Assembly: GCF_963169125.1 (NCBI RefSeq)
Contig: NC_084797.1
Coordinates: 87,577,868-87,641,867 of the forward strand
Direction: 5' to 3'
Length of the DNA stretch: 64,000 bases
DNA from: Humulus lupulus
Taxonomy: Eukaryota; Streptophyta; Magnoliopsida; Rosales; Cannabaceae
Made by a program: the position numbers and the translations under genes. The notes under the pieces were generated by a model, which worked only from the letters and a program-made list of their open reading frames with translations, was not told the origin of the DNA and searched no databases. Positions within the stretch are counted from its first letter, which is position 1. Each line of letters opens with the position of its first letter. Below are positions 11,252 to 23,513 of the stretch, piece by piece.

Positions 11252-11832
11252 TGATACGAACCACACCAACACTGTGATGAAACCCGACACCAAATATGGC
11301 ACAGCCACCAAGAACACACGAAATTGGGGATGAAGAACCGCGACCCAATGCTTAGCCAAGCACGAACCTTGGTATGAGGAAGACGCCACAAGGAACCCCT
11401 TGATAAGTTCAAAAGTTTCTTCAAGAACTCAAGAAGAAAAACACTCACAATTTTCATTCCACATAATCAGCTTTTCCAAATGTTTTCAAGGCCTAATATA
11501 GGCGAAAATTACATCAAGACAAGCCCCTTTGTCTTCCTAAAGCAAAACTGAAATTTAAAAAACAAGCCTTTTGTCTTCCTAATGAAAACCGAAATTAAAG
11601 ACAAGCCTTTTGTCTTCCTAATGAAAACCAAAAATTAAAGACAAAAGGACTTTTGGACTCACACAAGTCAAGTGTTTGACTTTTCACAAAATAACAAAGA
11701 CTAAATAAAAAATACAAGATGACAAAATACAATAAGACTCATCAAGCTCCTAAACTGAGTCTTTTGGCTCGCGCCCTCGTCACCAAACCAACTGGAACTA
11801 GACTTGGATCTTTAGTCTTGGTGTCCTCATCA
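11252..11832 (-). repeat. 3' LTR of E3 (581 bp)
   Basis: Family termini TGATACGAACC and GTGTCCTCATCA as read on plus. It is followed by the C7 tract (polypurine tract on the coding strand) and the LRGSNPSQEGG-type tail coding. It is the shortest LTR of the set: the segment of U5 holding GGATTCCATCCCCGTTTGTGG is deleted relative to the others. Confidence 0.88.
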
Positions 11833-12074
11833 TTCCCCCCCTCTTGAGAAGGATTTGTCCTCAAATCTTCACCTGCATCAAAAAGACTCACATCAGAAAC
11901 ATTAAAAGTAGCACTAACAGTATACTCACCTGGTAAATCCAGTCTGCAGGCATTGTCATTGATCCTTTCTAGCACTTGAAATGGACCATCTCCTCGAGGT
12001 AGCAATTTGGAACGTCTTTGTGCTGGGAATCACTCTTTCCTCATGTGTACACATACCCAATCACCGGGGTCAAA
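11742..12074 (-). pseudogene. E3 integrase C-terminal tail, split
   Basis: Encodes the [18 protein letters not shown]...[17 protein letters not shown] block and continues through the polypurine tract into the LTR, ending [13 protein letters not shown]. The upstream end is cut at 12074 by E4. The missing part resumes at 16770 (AAAAACCTGCTTGTGACG on plus). Confidence 0.8.
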
Positions 12075-12671
12075 TGATACGAACCACACCAACATTGTGA
12101 TGAAACCCGACACCAAATATGGAACAGCCACCAAGAACATATGAGATTGGAATGGAACCGCGACCCAATGCTTAGCCAAGCACAAACCTTGGTATGAGGA
12201 AGACGCCACAAACGGGGATGGAATCCGTTTGATAAGTCAGGATGAACGCCACAAGGAATCTCCTTGATAAGTTCAAAAGTTTCTTCAAGAACTCAAGAAG
12301 AAATAAACTCACAATTTCATTCAACATAATCTGATTTTTCACATTGTTTTGGCAGTCCTTATAAGGACGAAAATTACATGAAAACAAGACCCTTGGTCTT
12401 CCTAATGAAACCGAAAAATTAAGGACAGCCCCTATGTCTTCCTAATGAAAACCGAAAATTAAAGACAAAAAGGACTCTTGGACTCACACAAGTCAAATGT
12501 TTGACTTATCACAAAATAAACAAAGAAAAAAACGTGATTAAAAATAAAAAGACTCATTACAAGAAGCTAAGTATTGATCAAGCTCCTAAACTGGTGTCCT
12601 CATCATTCCTCCCCTCTTGACTTGGATCAACTGGAACTTGACTTGGATTTTGAGTCTTGGTGTCCTCATCA
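12075..12671 (-). repeat. 3' LTR of E4 (597 bp)
   Basis: Has only two ~38-bp U3 repeats, the lowest number here. It carries the internal second polypurine tract/LTR-start duplication (about 12596-12625 on plus). The TATA region reads CCTTATAAGGACTGCC on the coding strand, as in E7 and E8. Confidence 0.92.
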
Positions 12672-14834
12672 TTCCCCCCCCCCCCCCCCCTCTTGAGAAA
12701 GATTTGACCTCAAATCGTCACCTGCATCAAAAGGACTCAAATCAGAAACATTAAAAGTAGCACTAACAGTATACTCACCTGGTAAATCGAGTCTGTAGGC
12801 ATTGTCATTGATCCTTTCTAGCACTTGAAACGGCCCATCTCCTCGAGGTAGCAATTTGGAACGTCTTTGTGCTAGGAATCGCTCTTTCCTCATGTGTAAC
12901 CATACCCAATCACCGGGATCATAAACCTGCTTGTGACGACCCTTGTTAGCATCAAGTTGGTTAGTGTTTAAAAGAGCCTCCTTAACCTCATTTTTTTTTG
13001 CATAAAAATTACTTTGTTTTCTCTCTAATTTTCCCTCATTGATCGAACTCTTCTCTTTCTTTTCTCTCTCACTTGATTCGACCCTTTTCTCTCTTTGTCT
13101 CTCTTTTTTCTCACTCTCATTCATCTTTTCACTCTCCTTCTTTTGCTCACTCAATTTTTTTTTATCACTCAATTTTTGCAACCTCACTTGGTCTTCATAT
13201 ACTTGCTTTGGCGTCAATGTAGCTAGAGTGATTGTTCGTTGATGGAACGTGAATGAGTACTTGTTGGTGAAGCCATCATGCTGGACTCGCTGATCAAATA
13301 TCCAAGGCCTTCCTAGAAGGAGGTGTCCAGCTTGCATGGGAACCACATCGCACAATACCTCATCCTCATACTTGCCAATTCGAAATGATACCAGCACCTG
13401 TTTTGTAACCCTCACTTCACCACTATCATTCAACCACTGCAACTTGTATGGACAAGGATGTTTAAGCATTGGGAGCCCCAGCTTTTCAACCATGGAAGAA
13501 CTAGCAACGTTAGTGCAACTACCACCATCAATAATAACACTGCATACCTTGTCTTTCACATGACAACGAGTGTGAAAGATGTTCTCCCGCTGCACCTCTT
13601 CTTCCTCTTCTTTTGCTTGCAAATTTAAGGCTCGTCGTGTGACTAGTGCAAGCATCTCACCAGATTCTGCCCCAAACTCCTCACCACCCATAGAAGCGTC
13701 CTCCAATGGTGGCATATCATCAAGATCATCTTCCTCTTCAGAATCTATCTCCCCATTATCCTGAATTACCATAACTCGCTTGTTTGGGCATTGGCTAGCT
13801 ATGTGTCCTCGCCCCTGACATTTGAAACACTTTATCTCACTAGAATGGGATGAAGTAGGGGTTGTTTTACCTTGAGGGGTCGTGGCTGGTTTTGGTGTAA
13901 AGGATGAAGTAGGTTGGTCTTCTTCCTTCTTTGGATAGTTCGACCGCCAAGGTGTTGCACTTGAATTGTGTGGGCTCGGTCTTGGCTTTGAACTTGTACT
14001 ACCCCTCTTGAGCTGCCTCTCAACTTTGATTGCCATATGCACCAAATCCTCCAATTCCACATAATGGTGTAGCTCGATTGGGTCAGCAATCTCTCGGTTC
14101 AACCCATTCAAAAACCTTGCCATGGTTGCCTCCCGATCCTCTTCAACATTGGCTCTAATCATAGCCATCTCCATCTCCTTGTAATACTCATCAACACTTC
14201 TAGAACCTTGACGAAGACCCTGCAACTTAAGGTATAGATCTCGATAATAATGAGATGGTACAAATCGTCGCCTCATCACCCTCTTCATAGCCTCCCATGT
14301 GTCAATAGGACGATCTCCACTTCGCCTCCTGTTGATGCACAACTGATCCCACCAAACAATAGCATAATCAGTAAACTCAATGGCAGCAAGTTTTACCTTC
14401 TTCATGTCGGAGTAGTTGTGACAATCAAAAACTAGCTCCATCTTCTTCTCCCACTCAAGGTATGCTTCAGGATCACTCTTCCCCTGAAATGCTGGAATTC
14501 TCATTTTGATATTCCCCATATAATTATCTACCTGGTTCCTATCTTCTCTATTCCCACCATACCTCCTATGGTTACCCGTCGACATCCTATCAAACTCATC
14601 ATCAGAAACTACCCCTTCTAAATCCCCTTCATTCTCATCCTCCCTTTGGTGTACCCGACCCCTCCTTGGTCTCCGTTGTGTTCCCTCTTCTACCCTATCC
14701 AACCTCTCATGTATTTGCTCACACTCCGCCCTCAACATCCTCCTCATCTCCCCCATTAAAGCTTCAATTTGTAGATTTGGAACTGTAGGTGGTGGAGTGT
14801 CATTGCCTGCATTTCTTTCTGTATTTTGTGACAT
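12669..14834 (-). CDS. Gag-protease-integrase C-terminus fusion polyprotein (E4)
   Basis: 721 codons with no interruption, beginning [15 protein letters not shown] like E7 and E8. Order: coiled/charged N-terminus ([20 protein letters not shown]), gag core, CCHC knuckle [14 protein letters not shown], protease-like IIDGGSC, charged linker rich in Lys and Glu, junction [15 protein letters not shown], and the integrase C-terminal block. It ends SQEGGGGGE at the expanded G17 tract, so unlike E2 it does not extend into the LTR-encoded tail. RT, RNase H and the integrase core are missing. It probably encodes particle proteins mobilised by an E7-like helper. Confidence 0.9.
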   Translation of the reverse strand: MSQNTERNAGNDTPPPTVPNLQIEALMGEMRRMLRAECEQIHERLDRVEEGTQRRPRRGRVHQREDENEGDLEGVVSDDEFDRMSTGNHRRYGGNREDRNQVDNYMGNIKMRIPAFQGKSDPEAYLEWEKKMELVFDCHNYSDMKKVKLAAIEFTDYAIVWWDQLCINRRRSGDRPIDTWEAMKRVMRRRFVPSHYYRDLYLKLQGLRQGSRSVDEYYKEMEMAMIRANVEEDREATMARFLNGLNREIADPIELHHYVELEDLVHMAIKVERQLKRGSTSSKPRPSPHNSSATPWRSNYPKKEEDQPTSSFTPKPATTPQGKTTPTSSHSSEIKCFKCQGRGHIASQCPNKRVMVIQDNGEIDSEEEDDLDDMPPLEDASMGGEEFGAESGEMLALVTRRALNLQAKEEEEEVQRENIFHTRCHVKDKVCSVIIDGGSCTNVASSSMVEKLGLPMLKHPCPYKLQWLNDSGEVRVTKQVLVSFRIGKYEDEVLCDVVPMQAGHLLLGRPWIFDQRVQHDGFTNKYSFTFHQRTITLATLTPKQVYEDQVRLQKLSDKKKLSEQKKESEKMNESEKKERQREKRVESSEREKKEKSSINEGKLERKQSNFYAKKNEVKEALLNTNQLDANKGRHKQVYDPGDWVWLHMRKERFLAQRRSKLLPRGDGPFQVLERINDNAYRLDLPGEYTVSATFNVSDLSPFDAGDDLRSNLSQEGGGGGE

Positions 14835-16172
14835 GATTGAAAATCTGCAAAAAAATAAGGTTAGAAAAAGACCTCACCACACTCCCTCACGTGTTTCACT
14901 CAAAGAAAATGGTCACTCAAGTACACTCGTGTTTGCACTCAATGATGGCTTTTACCCTCAAATAAGCTCACACCTCTGCCTTTTTCCACTCTATTTTCTT
15001 CTTTAAGCTCTTTGAAAACTAATGAAACTGTGATATGGAGGTTCAAGCAGCCAATTCTACCAAACAAATCAAACGAAAACCGACAAAAACTGGAAAAAAT
15101 GACGAAAAATGATGATTTTTGGAACACTTGTGTGGGGTTTTGGCCAAAAGGCCTCTAGACTATGGGGAACAATAATAGAACAAAAAAATTTAAGAAGGGT
15201 TTCCAGACTCTTGGTTCGGATCCTCTTGGTTTTCTTCTTCTTTCTTTCTATTTTTTTTCTTTGATTTCTCAAATGCAGATGCAAGGAACGAATTCGAAAG
15301 CAAAATGAATTCGGTTATCAAAAGAGAAACAATGGAGACTCAAAAAGAAAAGAGAAACAATGCAGATTCGGATTTCACAAAAAGAAAAGAGACAACCCAA
15401 CCCACTTTCGGATTTAACAATAAGAATAAGTGAAACTCAATCCCAACTCAGATTTCACCATAAGAACAAGATAAAACCCAATCTCAATTCAGATTTCACT
15501 ACAAGAACAAGAGAAAACTCAATCCTAATTCAGATTTCACAATAAGAACAAGAGAAAACTCAATCCTAATTCAGATTTCACAATAAGAACAAGGGAACTC
15601 AATCCCAATTTGGATTGCACAATAAGAACAAGAGAAACCCAAAGAACTTTTGGATTTCACAACAAAACAAGAGGAACTCAATGAAAATTCGGTTTTTACA
15701 ATAAGAACAAGGGAACTCAAACCCAATTTCAGAAAACCAATCTGTGAACACCAATACTCCCAATAACAATCTGTGGTACACGCCCAATAATAGAGAACCA
15801 ATCAATCCGTGGCACCAAAACAATCTCAGATTTTCACAAAGGAAACAAGGATTTTCACAAACTCAATAACAATTTCAATTGATTAGTTTCGGATTTCAAG
15901 GGATTTCACAAAGAACTAATGTAAACAAGGAAATAAGAACACGATTTGAACAAAGAAACAATCTGGAAAAGAGATTAACTATAATGGTTTCGGATTTTTT
16001 TAGAAGGAAAACAAGAACAAAGACTAAGAAAATCAAGAACACGAATAGATAGATTTTTTTTTTTTTTTTGATTTTAGAAACCCTAAAATTGAAATATGAA
16101 TAGAATAGCAAACACAAATGAAAAAAAAAAAAGGATAGGCCAAACCGGATGATCCTAATCTCTGATACCAAC
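14835..16172 (-). other. E4 untranslated leader with tandem repeats
   Basis: Non-coding leader containing about ten ~35-bp repeats (15360-15740) with the motif CAGATTTCACAATAAGAAC, and a primer site against tRNA-Met just before the 5' LTR (TCTCTGATACCA at 16159-16170, one mismatch from the consensus GCTCTGATACCA). Confidence 0.78.
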
Positions 16173-16769
16173 TGATACGAACCACACCAACATTGTGATG
16201 AAACCCGGCACCAAATATGGAACAGCCACCAAGAACATACGAGATTGGAATGGAACCCCGACCCAATGCTTAGCCAAGCACGAACCTTGGTATGAGGAAG
16301 ACGCCACAAACGGGGATGGAATCCGTTTGATAAGTCAGGATGAACGCCACAAGGAATCTCCTTGATAAGTTCAAAAGTTTCTTCAAGAACTCAAGAAGAA
16401 ATAAACTCACAATTTCATTCAACATAATCTGATTTTTCACATTGTTTTGGCAGTCCTTATAAGGACGAAAATTACATGAAAACAAGACCCTTGGTCTTCC
16501 TAATGAAACCGAAAAATTAAGGACAGCCCCTTTGTCTTCCTAATGAAAACCGAAAATTAAAGACAAAAAGGACTCTTGGACTCACACAAGTCAAATGTTT
16601 GACTTATCACAAAATAAACAAAGAAAAAAACGTGATTAAAAATAAAAAGACTCATTACAAGAAGCTAAGTATTGATCAAGCTCCTAAACTGGTGTCCTCA
16701 TCATTCCTCCCCTCTTGACTTGGATCAACTGGAACTTGACTTGGATTTTGAGTCTTGGTGTCCTCATCA
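16173..16769 (-). repeat. 5' LTR of E4 (597 bp)
   Basis: Partner of 12075-12671, followed directly by the TSD TCAAA at 16770-16774 and by resumed E3 coding sequence. Confidence 0.93.
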
Positions 16770-17775
16770 TCAAAAACCTGCTTGTGACGACCTTTGTGAG
16801 CATCAAGTTGGTTAGTGTTTAAAAGAGTCTCCTTAACCTCACTTTTTTTTGCATAAAAATTATTCTGTTTTCTCTCTAATTTTCCCTCATTGATCGAACT
16901 CTTCTCTTTCTTTTCTCGCTCACTTGATTCAACCCTTTTCTCTCTATGTCTCTCTTTTTTCTCACTCTCATTCATCTTTTCACTCTCCTTCTTTTGCTCA
17001 CTCAATATTTTTTTATCACTCAATTTTTGAAACCTTACTTGGTCTTCATATACTTGCTTTGGCGTCAATGGAGCTAGAGTGATTGTTCGTTGATGGAACG
17101 TGAATGAGTACTTGTTGGTGAAGCCATCATGCTGGACTCGCCGATCAAATAGCCAAGGCCTTCCTAGAAGGAGGTGTCCAGCTTGCATTGGAACCACATC
17201 GCACAATACCTCATCCTCATATTTGCCAATTCGAAATGATACCAGAACTTGTTTTGTAACCCTCACTTCACCACTATCATTCAACCACTGCAACTTGTAT
17301 GGACGAGGATGTTTAAGCGTTGGGAGCCCCAGCTTCTCAACCATGGAAGAACTAGCAACTTTAGTACAACTACCTCCATCAATAATCACACTACATACCT
17401 TTCTTTCACATGACAACGAGTGTGAAAGATGTTCTCCCGCTGCAGCTCTTCTTCCTCTTCTTTTGCTGGCAAATTCAAGGCTCGTCGTGTGACTAGTGCA
17501 AGCATCTCACCAAATTCTGGCCCATACTCTTCATCATCGATAGAAGCATCTTCCAATGGTGGCATGTCAGCAAGATCATCTTCATCTTCAGAATCGAGCT
17601 CGCCACTTTCTCGAATCACCATAACTCTCTTGTTTGGACATTGGCTAGCTATGTGTCCTCGCCCCTGACATTTGAAACACTTTATCTCACTAGAACGGGA
17701 CAAAGTAGGGGCTGTTTTACCTTGAGGGGTCGTGGCTGGTTTTGCTGTAAAGGATTAGGTTGGTCTTCTTCCTTC
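16770..17775 (-). pseudogene. E3 gag-protease remnant
   Basis: Two open stretches (17386-17703 and 16770-17416) in different frames give the CCHC knuckle [14 protein letters not shown], an acidic segment, the protease-like IIDGGSC and the Lys/Glu linker. The frame breaks near 17400 (a short deletion in the KDKVCSV coding region). An apparent stop-free run into 16676 is only readthrough into E4's LTR. It also has the derivative junction [17 protein letters not shown], so E3 belongs to the deleted, non-autonomous class. Confidence 0.82.
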
Positions 17776-18406
17776 TGATACGAACCACACCAACACTGTG
17801 ATGAAACCCGACACCAAATATGGCAGCCACCAAGAACACACGAAATTTGGAATGGCAAACTGCGACCCTATGCTTAGCAAAGCACGAACCTTGGTATGAG
17901 GAAGATGCCACAAACGGGGATGGAAATCCGTTTGATAAGTCGGATTGAACGCCACAAGGGATACCCTTGATAAGTTCGGATAGTCTCTTCAAGAACTCAA
18001 GAAGAAAACTCACAAATTTTCATTTCATCAAAATCTGATTTTTTTTCCAAATGTTTTCAAGGCCTAATATAGGCGAAAATTACATCAAGACAAGTCCCTT
18101 TGTCTTCCTAAAGCAAAACCGAAATAAAAAAAAACAAGCCTTTTGTCTTCCTAATGAAAACCGAAATTAAAGACAAGCCTTTTGTCTTCCTAATGAAAAC
18201 TGAAAATTAAAGACAAAAGGACTCTTGAACTCACACAAGTCAAGTGTTTGACTTTTTCACAAAATAAACAAAGACTAAATAAAAAATACAAGATGACAAA
18301 ATACAATAAGACTCATCAAGCTCCTAAACTGAGTCTTTTGGCTCGCGCCCTTGTCACCAGACCAACTGGAACTAGACTTGGATCTTTAGTCTTGGTGTCC
18401 TCATCA
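17776..18406 (-). repeat. 3' LTR of E5
   Basis: 631 bp. It is preceded by E3 gag and followed by the C7 polypurine tract and tail coding. It lacks the internal second polypurine tract. Three U3 repeats. Confidence 0.9.
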
Positions 18407-20527
18407 TTCCCCCCCTCTTGAGAAGGATTTGTCCTCAAATCGTCACCTGCATCAAAAGGACTCAAATCAGAAACATTAAAAGTAGCACTAACAGTATACT
18501 CACCTGGTAAATCGAGTCTGTAGGCATTGTCATTGATCCTTTCTAGAACTTGAAACGGACCATCTCCTCGAGGTAGCAATTTGGAACGTCTTTGTGCTGG
18601 GAATCGCTCTTTGCTCATGTGTACACATACCCAATCACCTGCTTGTGTCGACCCTTGTTAGCATCAAGTTGGTTAGTGTTTAAAAGAGCCTCCTTAACCT
18701 CACTTTTTTTTGCATAAAAATTATTTTTTTTTCTCTCTAATTTTCCCTCATTGATCGAACTCTTCTCTTTCTTTTCTCTCTCACTTGATTCGACCCTTTT
18801 CTCTCTTTGTCTCTCTTTTTTCTCACTCTCATTCTTTTGCTCACTCAATTTTTTTTTATCACTCAATTTTTGCAACCTCACTTGGTCTTCATATACTTGC
18901 TTTGGCGTCAATGGAGCTAGAGTGATTGTCCGTTGACGGAACGTGAATGAGTACTTGTTGGTGAAGCCATCCTGCTGGACTCGGCGATCAAATAGCCAAG
19001 GCCTTCCTAGAAGGAGGTGTCCAACTTGCATTGGAACCACATCGCACAATACCTCATCCTCATATTTTCCAATTCGAAATGATACCAGAACTTGTTTTGT
19101 AACCCTCACTTCACCACTATTATTCAACCACTGCAACTTGTATGGACGAGGATGTTTAAGCGTTGGGAGCGCCAGCTTTTCAACCATGGAAGAACTAGCA
19201 ACGTTAGTGCAACTACCACTATCAATAATCACACTACATACCTTGTCTTTCACATGACAACGAGTGTGAAAGATGTTCTCCCGCTGCACCTCTTCTTCCT
19301 CTTCTTTTGCTTGCAAATTTAAGGCTCGTCATGTGACTAGTGCAAGCATCTCACCAGATTCTGCCCCAAACTCCTCACTACCCATAGAAGCGTCCTCCAA
19401 TGGCGGCATGTCATCAAGAGCATCTTCTTCTTCGAAATCTATCTGCCCATTATCCCGAATTACCATAACTCGCTTGTTTGGGTATTGGCTAGCTATGTGT
19501 CCTCGCCCCTGACATTTGAAACACTTTATCTCACTAGAATGGGACGAAGTAGGGGCTGTTTTACCTTGAGGGTTCGTGGATGGTTTTGCTGTAAAGGATG
19601 AAGTAGGTTGGTCTTCTTCCTTCTTTGGATAGTTTGACCGCCAAGGTGTTGCACTTGAATTGTGTGGGCTCGGTCTTGGCTTTGAACTTGTACTACCCCT
19701 CTTGAGCTGCCTCTCAACTTTGAGTGCCATATGCACCAAATCTTCCAATTCCACATAATGGTATGCTCAATTGTATTAGCAATCTCTCGGTTCAACCCAT
19801 TCAAAAACCTTGCCATGGTTGCCTCCCGATCCTCTTCAACATTGGCTCTAATCATAGCCATCTCCATCTCCTTGTAATACTCATCAACACTCTTGGAACC
19901 TTGACGAAGACCCTGCAACTTAAGGTATAGATCTCGATAATATTGAGATGGTACAAACCGTCGCCTCATCACCCTGTTCATAGCCTCCCAAGTGTCAATG
20001 GCACGATCTCCATTTCGCCTCCTATTGATGCACAATTGATCCCACCAAACAATAGCATAATCAGTAAATTCAATGACAGCTAGTTTTACCTTCTTCATGT
20101 CAGAGTAGTTGTGACAATCGAAAACCAACTCCATCTTCTTTTCCCACTCAAGGTATGCCTCAGGATCACTCTTGCCTTGAAAGGCGGGGATTCTCATCTT
20201 GATATTTCCCAAATTATTGTCTACCCAGTTCCTAGCTTCCCTATCTCGGCCATACCTCCTATGGTTACCCTCTGACATCCCATCATATTCTTCCTCTAAA
20301 TCGCCCCCATCAAACTCTCTTTCACCCTCAACATCCCGTTGTTGCACCCTATTCCTCCGTGCCCTCCATTGCGTTCCCTCTTCTACCCTATCCAACCTCT
20401 CATGTATCTGCTCACACTCCGCCCTCATCGTCCTTCGCATCTCCCCAATTAGTGCTTGCATTTGTAGATTTGGAACCTCAGGTGGCGGAATATCATTGCT
20501 TGCATTTTTCTCTGGATTTTGTGCCAT
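18316..20527 (-). pseudogene. Broken gag-protease-integrase-tail gene (E5)
   Basis: The start is the Met at 20527 (MAQNPEKNASND). The frame is lost near 19757 by a 1-nt deletion in the [12 protein letters not shown] coding stretch. It resumes (19329-19754) and meets a CGA-to-TGA nonsense codon at about 19329-19331. It continues through protease to about 18640, where a 13-nt deletion removes the FDPG coding between GGT direct repeats. It resumes for the integrase tail (18316-18618). It carries the shared [15 protein letters not shown] deletion junction. At least three independent lesions make it a clear pseudogene. Confidence 0.85.
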
Positions 20528-21793
20528 GATGGAAATCTGCAAAATAAGGTTAGAATAATATGGAGAAAAGACCTCACCACACTCCCTCACGTGTTTCGCT
20601 TGAACAATATATTTCACTCAAATCCCCTCGTGTTTCACTCAATTTCAATGGCTTTTACCCTCAAATAGGCTCACACCTCTGCCTTTTTCCACTTGTATTC
20701 TTCTTTAAGTTCTTTCAAAACTAATCACACAATATCATGGAGGATTCAAGCAGCCAATCCTACCAAACAAACCAAACGAAAACCGATGAAAAATTGGCGA
20801 AAATTGATGATTTTTGGAACACTTGTGTGGGGTTTTGGCAAAAAGGCCTCTAGACCATAGGGATCAAGAACAAATTTTTTTAAGAGAGGTTTCCAGACTC
20901 TTTTTTTGTTTTTTTTTTTTTTTTTTAGAGTTTGGATCCCCTTGAAATTTCCTTTTCTTTCTTCCTTTTTGTTTTTTTTTATCTCTCAAATTTGATAACC
21001 CAGATACTCAATTTTTGAAAAGAAAAGTTTTGAACACCAAAGAACCAATCCGAAAACCAAGCAAACTGTGGTACAATAACAGATTCAAGAACACTCCCAA
21101 TAACAGAAAACCAATATTCCCAAAATCCAATCTGTGATTCAACCAATAAGATCAAAACCAAAATAATTTGTGGCACTATAACAGTCTCGGATTCCACAAC
21201 AAATAAAGGAACCAATTGAAACCAGGGACACAATTGAAACAAGGGAGTTATCAATACCAAATTCGGATTTCACAACAAGAACAAGAGAAACCCAAGACAA
21301 AATTCGGATTTCAAAACAAAACAGCAAGAGAAACTCAAAGAAAATTCAGATTCCACAATTAGAACAAGAGAAAAACTCAAAGCCCTAATTCACGTTAAGA
21401 ACCCTAATTCACGATTTCAACACGAAAAGAAAACAAAATAGGGGATTACAAAGGAATTGAAACTTTGTGTAGACTAGTTTCGGATTTCAAGGGATTTCAC
21501 AAAGAAATAATGGAAACTTTGGAAATAAAGAAATAATTGAAACAAGGAAACAATTGAAATAAGGAAATCAACAAGCTCTAGAATAGTTTCAGATTTCACA
21601 ACAAATAAGGGAAACAAGGAAACAATTGAAACAAGGAAATTAACAAGCTCTAGAATAGAAAAACACGACTAGATGAACACGAATTGATTTTTTTTTTTCT
21701 TTTCAGAAATCCTAATATAATAACACGAACTGAATAGAAAAAAAAATGAAAAAGGATAGGCCAAACCGGATGATCCTAAGCTCTGATACCAAC
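20528..21793 (-). other. E5 untranslated leader
   Basis: Non-coding. It holds long poly-T runs (about 20900-20925), a segment without clear repeats but with recurring ACCAAT and CTGTGGTAC motifs (21000-21240), a few copies of the ~35-bp GGATTTCACAA repeat (21260-21400), and a tRNA-Met primer site beside the 5' LTR. Confidence 0.75.
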
Positions 21794-22425
21794 TGATACG
21801 AACCACACCAACACTGTGATGAAACCCGACACCAAATATGGCAACCACCAAGAACACACGAAATTTGGAATGGTAAACCGCGACCCTATGCTTAGCAAAG
21901 CACGAACCTTGGTATGAGGAAGACGCCACAAACGGGGATGGAAATCCGTTTGATAAGTCGGATTGAACGCCACAAGGGATACCCTTGATAAGTTCGGATA
22001 GTCTCTTCAAGAACTCAAGAAGAAAACTCACAAATTTTCATTTCATCAAAATCTGATTTTTTTTCCAAATGTTTTCAAGGCCTAATATAGGCGAAAATTA
22101 CATCAAGACAAGCCCCTTTGTCTTCCTAAAGCAAAACTGAAATAAAAAAAAAACAAGCCTTTTGTCTTCCTAATGAAAACCGAAATTAAAGACAAGCCTT
22201 TTGTCTTTCTAATGAAAACCGAAAATTAAAGACAAAAGGACTCTTGGACTCACACAAGTCAAGTGTTTGACTTTTTCACAAAATAAACAAAGACTAAATA
22301 AAAAATACAAGATGACAAAATACAATAAGACTCATCAAGCTCCTAAACTGAGTCTTTTGGCTCGCGCCCTCGTCACCAGACCAACTGGAACTAGACTTGG
22401 ATCTTTAGTCTTGGTGTCCTCATCA
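21794..22425 (-). repeat. 5' LTR of E5
   Basis: 632 bp, family termini intact. It is followed directly by Tekay-like internal DNA (TAACTGATCC). Confidence 0.9.
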
Positions 22426-23513
22426 TAACTGATCCATCCCGAGTTCAAACTTATTCGACAGCTCCAGTAATCCTTCCTGTCAAACCATTATCATCCTCCA
22501 TAGTGTCCCTGATACCGAACCTATCTGCAGCCGAATTCTGAAGCGTACCCAATCTTTCCTTGTATATCTATTTGGATCCTTAATGATCAGTTTAGTTTCC
22601 ATTCAGTCCAACTAAAGTACTCCAAATGATATCCCCTATAATCCATGGTTGTCTCTTAACAAATTATCTCTCACTTTGAATCAAGGCTTCCACATGACGA
22701 GGCTTATTGCTCTCCCACGAACCACTCTATTACTTGTATTCCATTTCCCCTTCCAGAAGTGTCTACCTGCTTCTTCTCAACAAATACTAGTGTCGTTAGT
22801 CCCTCGCATGGTACCCTTGAGGCATATTCTCTATAACTGAATCTTTCTTGGGACATTCTCAACACTGAACTCTTCCAGCTCGTTATATAACCACAAACAT
22901 AAACTATCTTATTAGCTGATCAGCTCCGGGGAGCTAGCCCCGACTTAAAATGTAACAAGACATTCCAATCTTCCATCCCCTATCCATGGGAATCCATCCT
23001 AACATATCGAATCTCTCCATGTAGAAGTCATGCCCTCACCCGACATCCTCCCAGGTGTCATATCCTGCCTCAGGTGCATAATAAATAACCTCACTGGTTC
23101 CCATCACTATCCTGGCGATTATCTTGCAAATCAGATTTCCCCTTCCTGACAAAACCATGAGCCATAGAACTATCCAGGGTTCTTCTACTTGATTATCGAG
23201 AATCTGTCCTTACTAACTTTACCAATGGAAGCACCGCCATCTGCAACTCCGGCACTCATGCTCTATACCTCATTCCACAGATCTTCAAATAACATGGCCC
23301 TCTCTGCTAGCCAAATGCAGATGATGAGTTCTTACATCGGAGCGGCCCAAACGCTCTGGACCATTCCAGAGTTTAATCCTTAAATGGGTCATCATTTCCA
23401 ACCACATCCGCTTGTATCAATTTCTCAAAATGAGCTACCCAACTTACAAAACTCATTGTCATGCACTGTTGTTACCTTAGCATTCCAAATCAAGCTTATA
23501 AGCCTACCAACTC
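22426..23513 (-). mobile_element. Tekay-like element, central non-coding internal segment
   Basis: Purine-rich on the minus strand, as Ty3/gypsy coding strands are, but no frame with recognisable gag or pol was found on either strand. Short open frames (for example 22649-22840 and 23189-23383 on plus) have no recognisable content. By position it lies between the 3' internal part (10255-11251) and the leader-proximal part (28953-30013) of the element bounded by L2 and L3. Interrupted by E6. Confidence 0.6.

Larger units (their letters stand above)
12075..16769 (-). mobile_element. E4: non-autonomous CRM-like element, TSD TCAAA
   Basis: A complete 4,695-bp element with 597-bp LTRs (12075-12671 and 16173-16769) that differ at about five positions by eye. 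The TSD TCAAA is perfect (12070-12074 and 16770-16774). It is inserted in the integrase C-terminal coding of E3. It shows the same gag-protease-to-integrase-tail deletion as E2. The polypurine tract carries 17 consecutive G (C17 on plus, 12674-12690) in place of about 7. Confidence 0.95.
11252..17775 (-). mobile_element. E3: CRM-like element, truncated and carrying E4
   Basis: A 3' LTR (11252-11832), a polypurine tract, and internal sequence in two pieces (11833-12074 and 16770-17775) separated by E4. At 17775 the gag stops within the KKEEDQPT coding segment, where E5's LTR begins. The 5' half of gag, the leader and a separate 5' LTR are missing. The left flank ATTCT has no matching partner after E5 (TAACT at 22426), so deletion by recombination is likely. 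Confidence 0.8.
17776..22425 (-). mobile_element. E5: CRM-like non-autonomous element, decayed, no matching TSD
   Basis: LTRs 17776-18406 (631 bp) and 21794-22425 (632 bp) flank an internal domain with a primer site, leader and a broken gag-protease-integrase-tail gene. The left flank is CCTTC (E3 gag) and the right flank is TAACT (Tekay-like internal). Since the two sides belong to different sequences, the right LTR is probably a recombinant that also removed the 5' half of E3. Confidence 0.85.
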
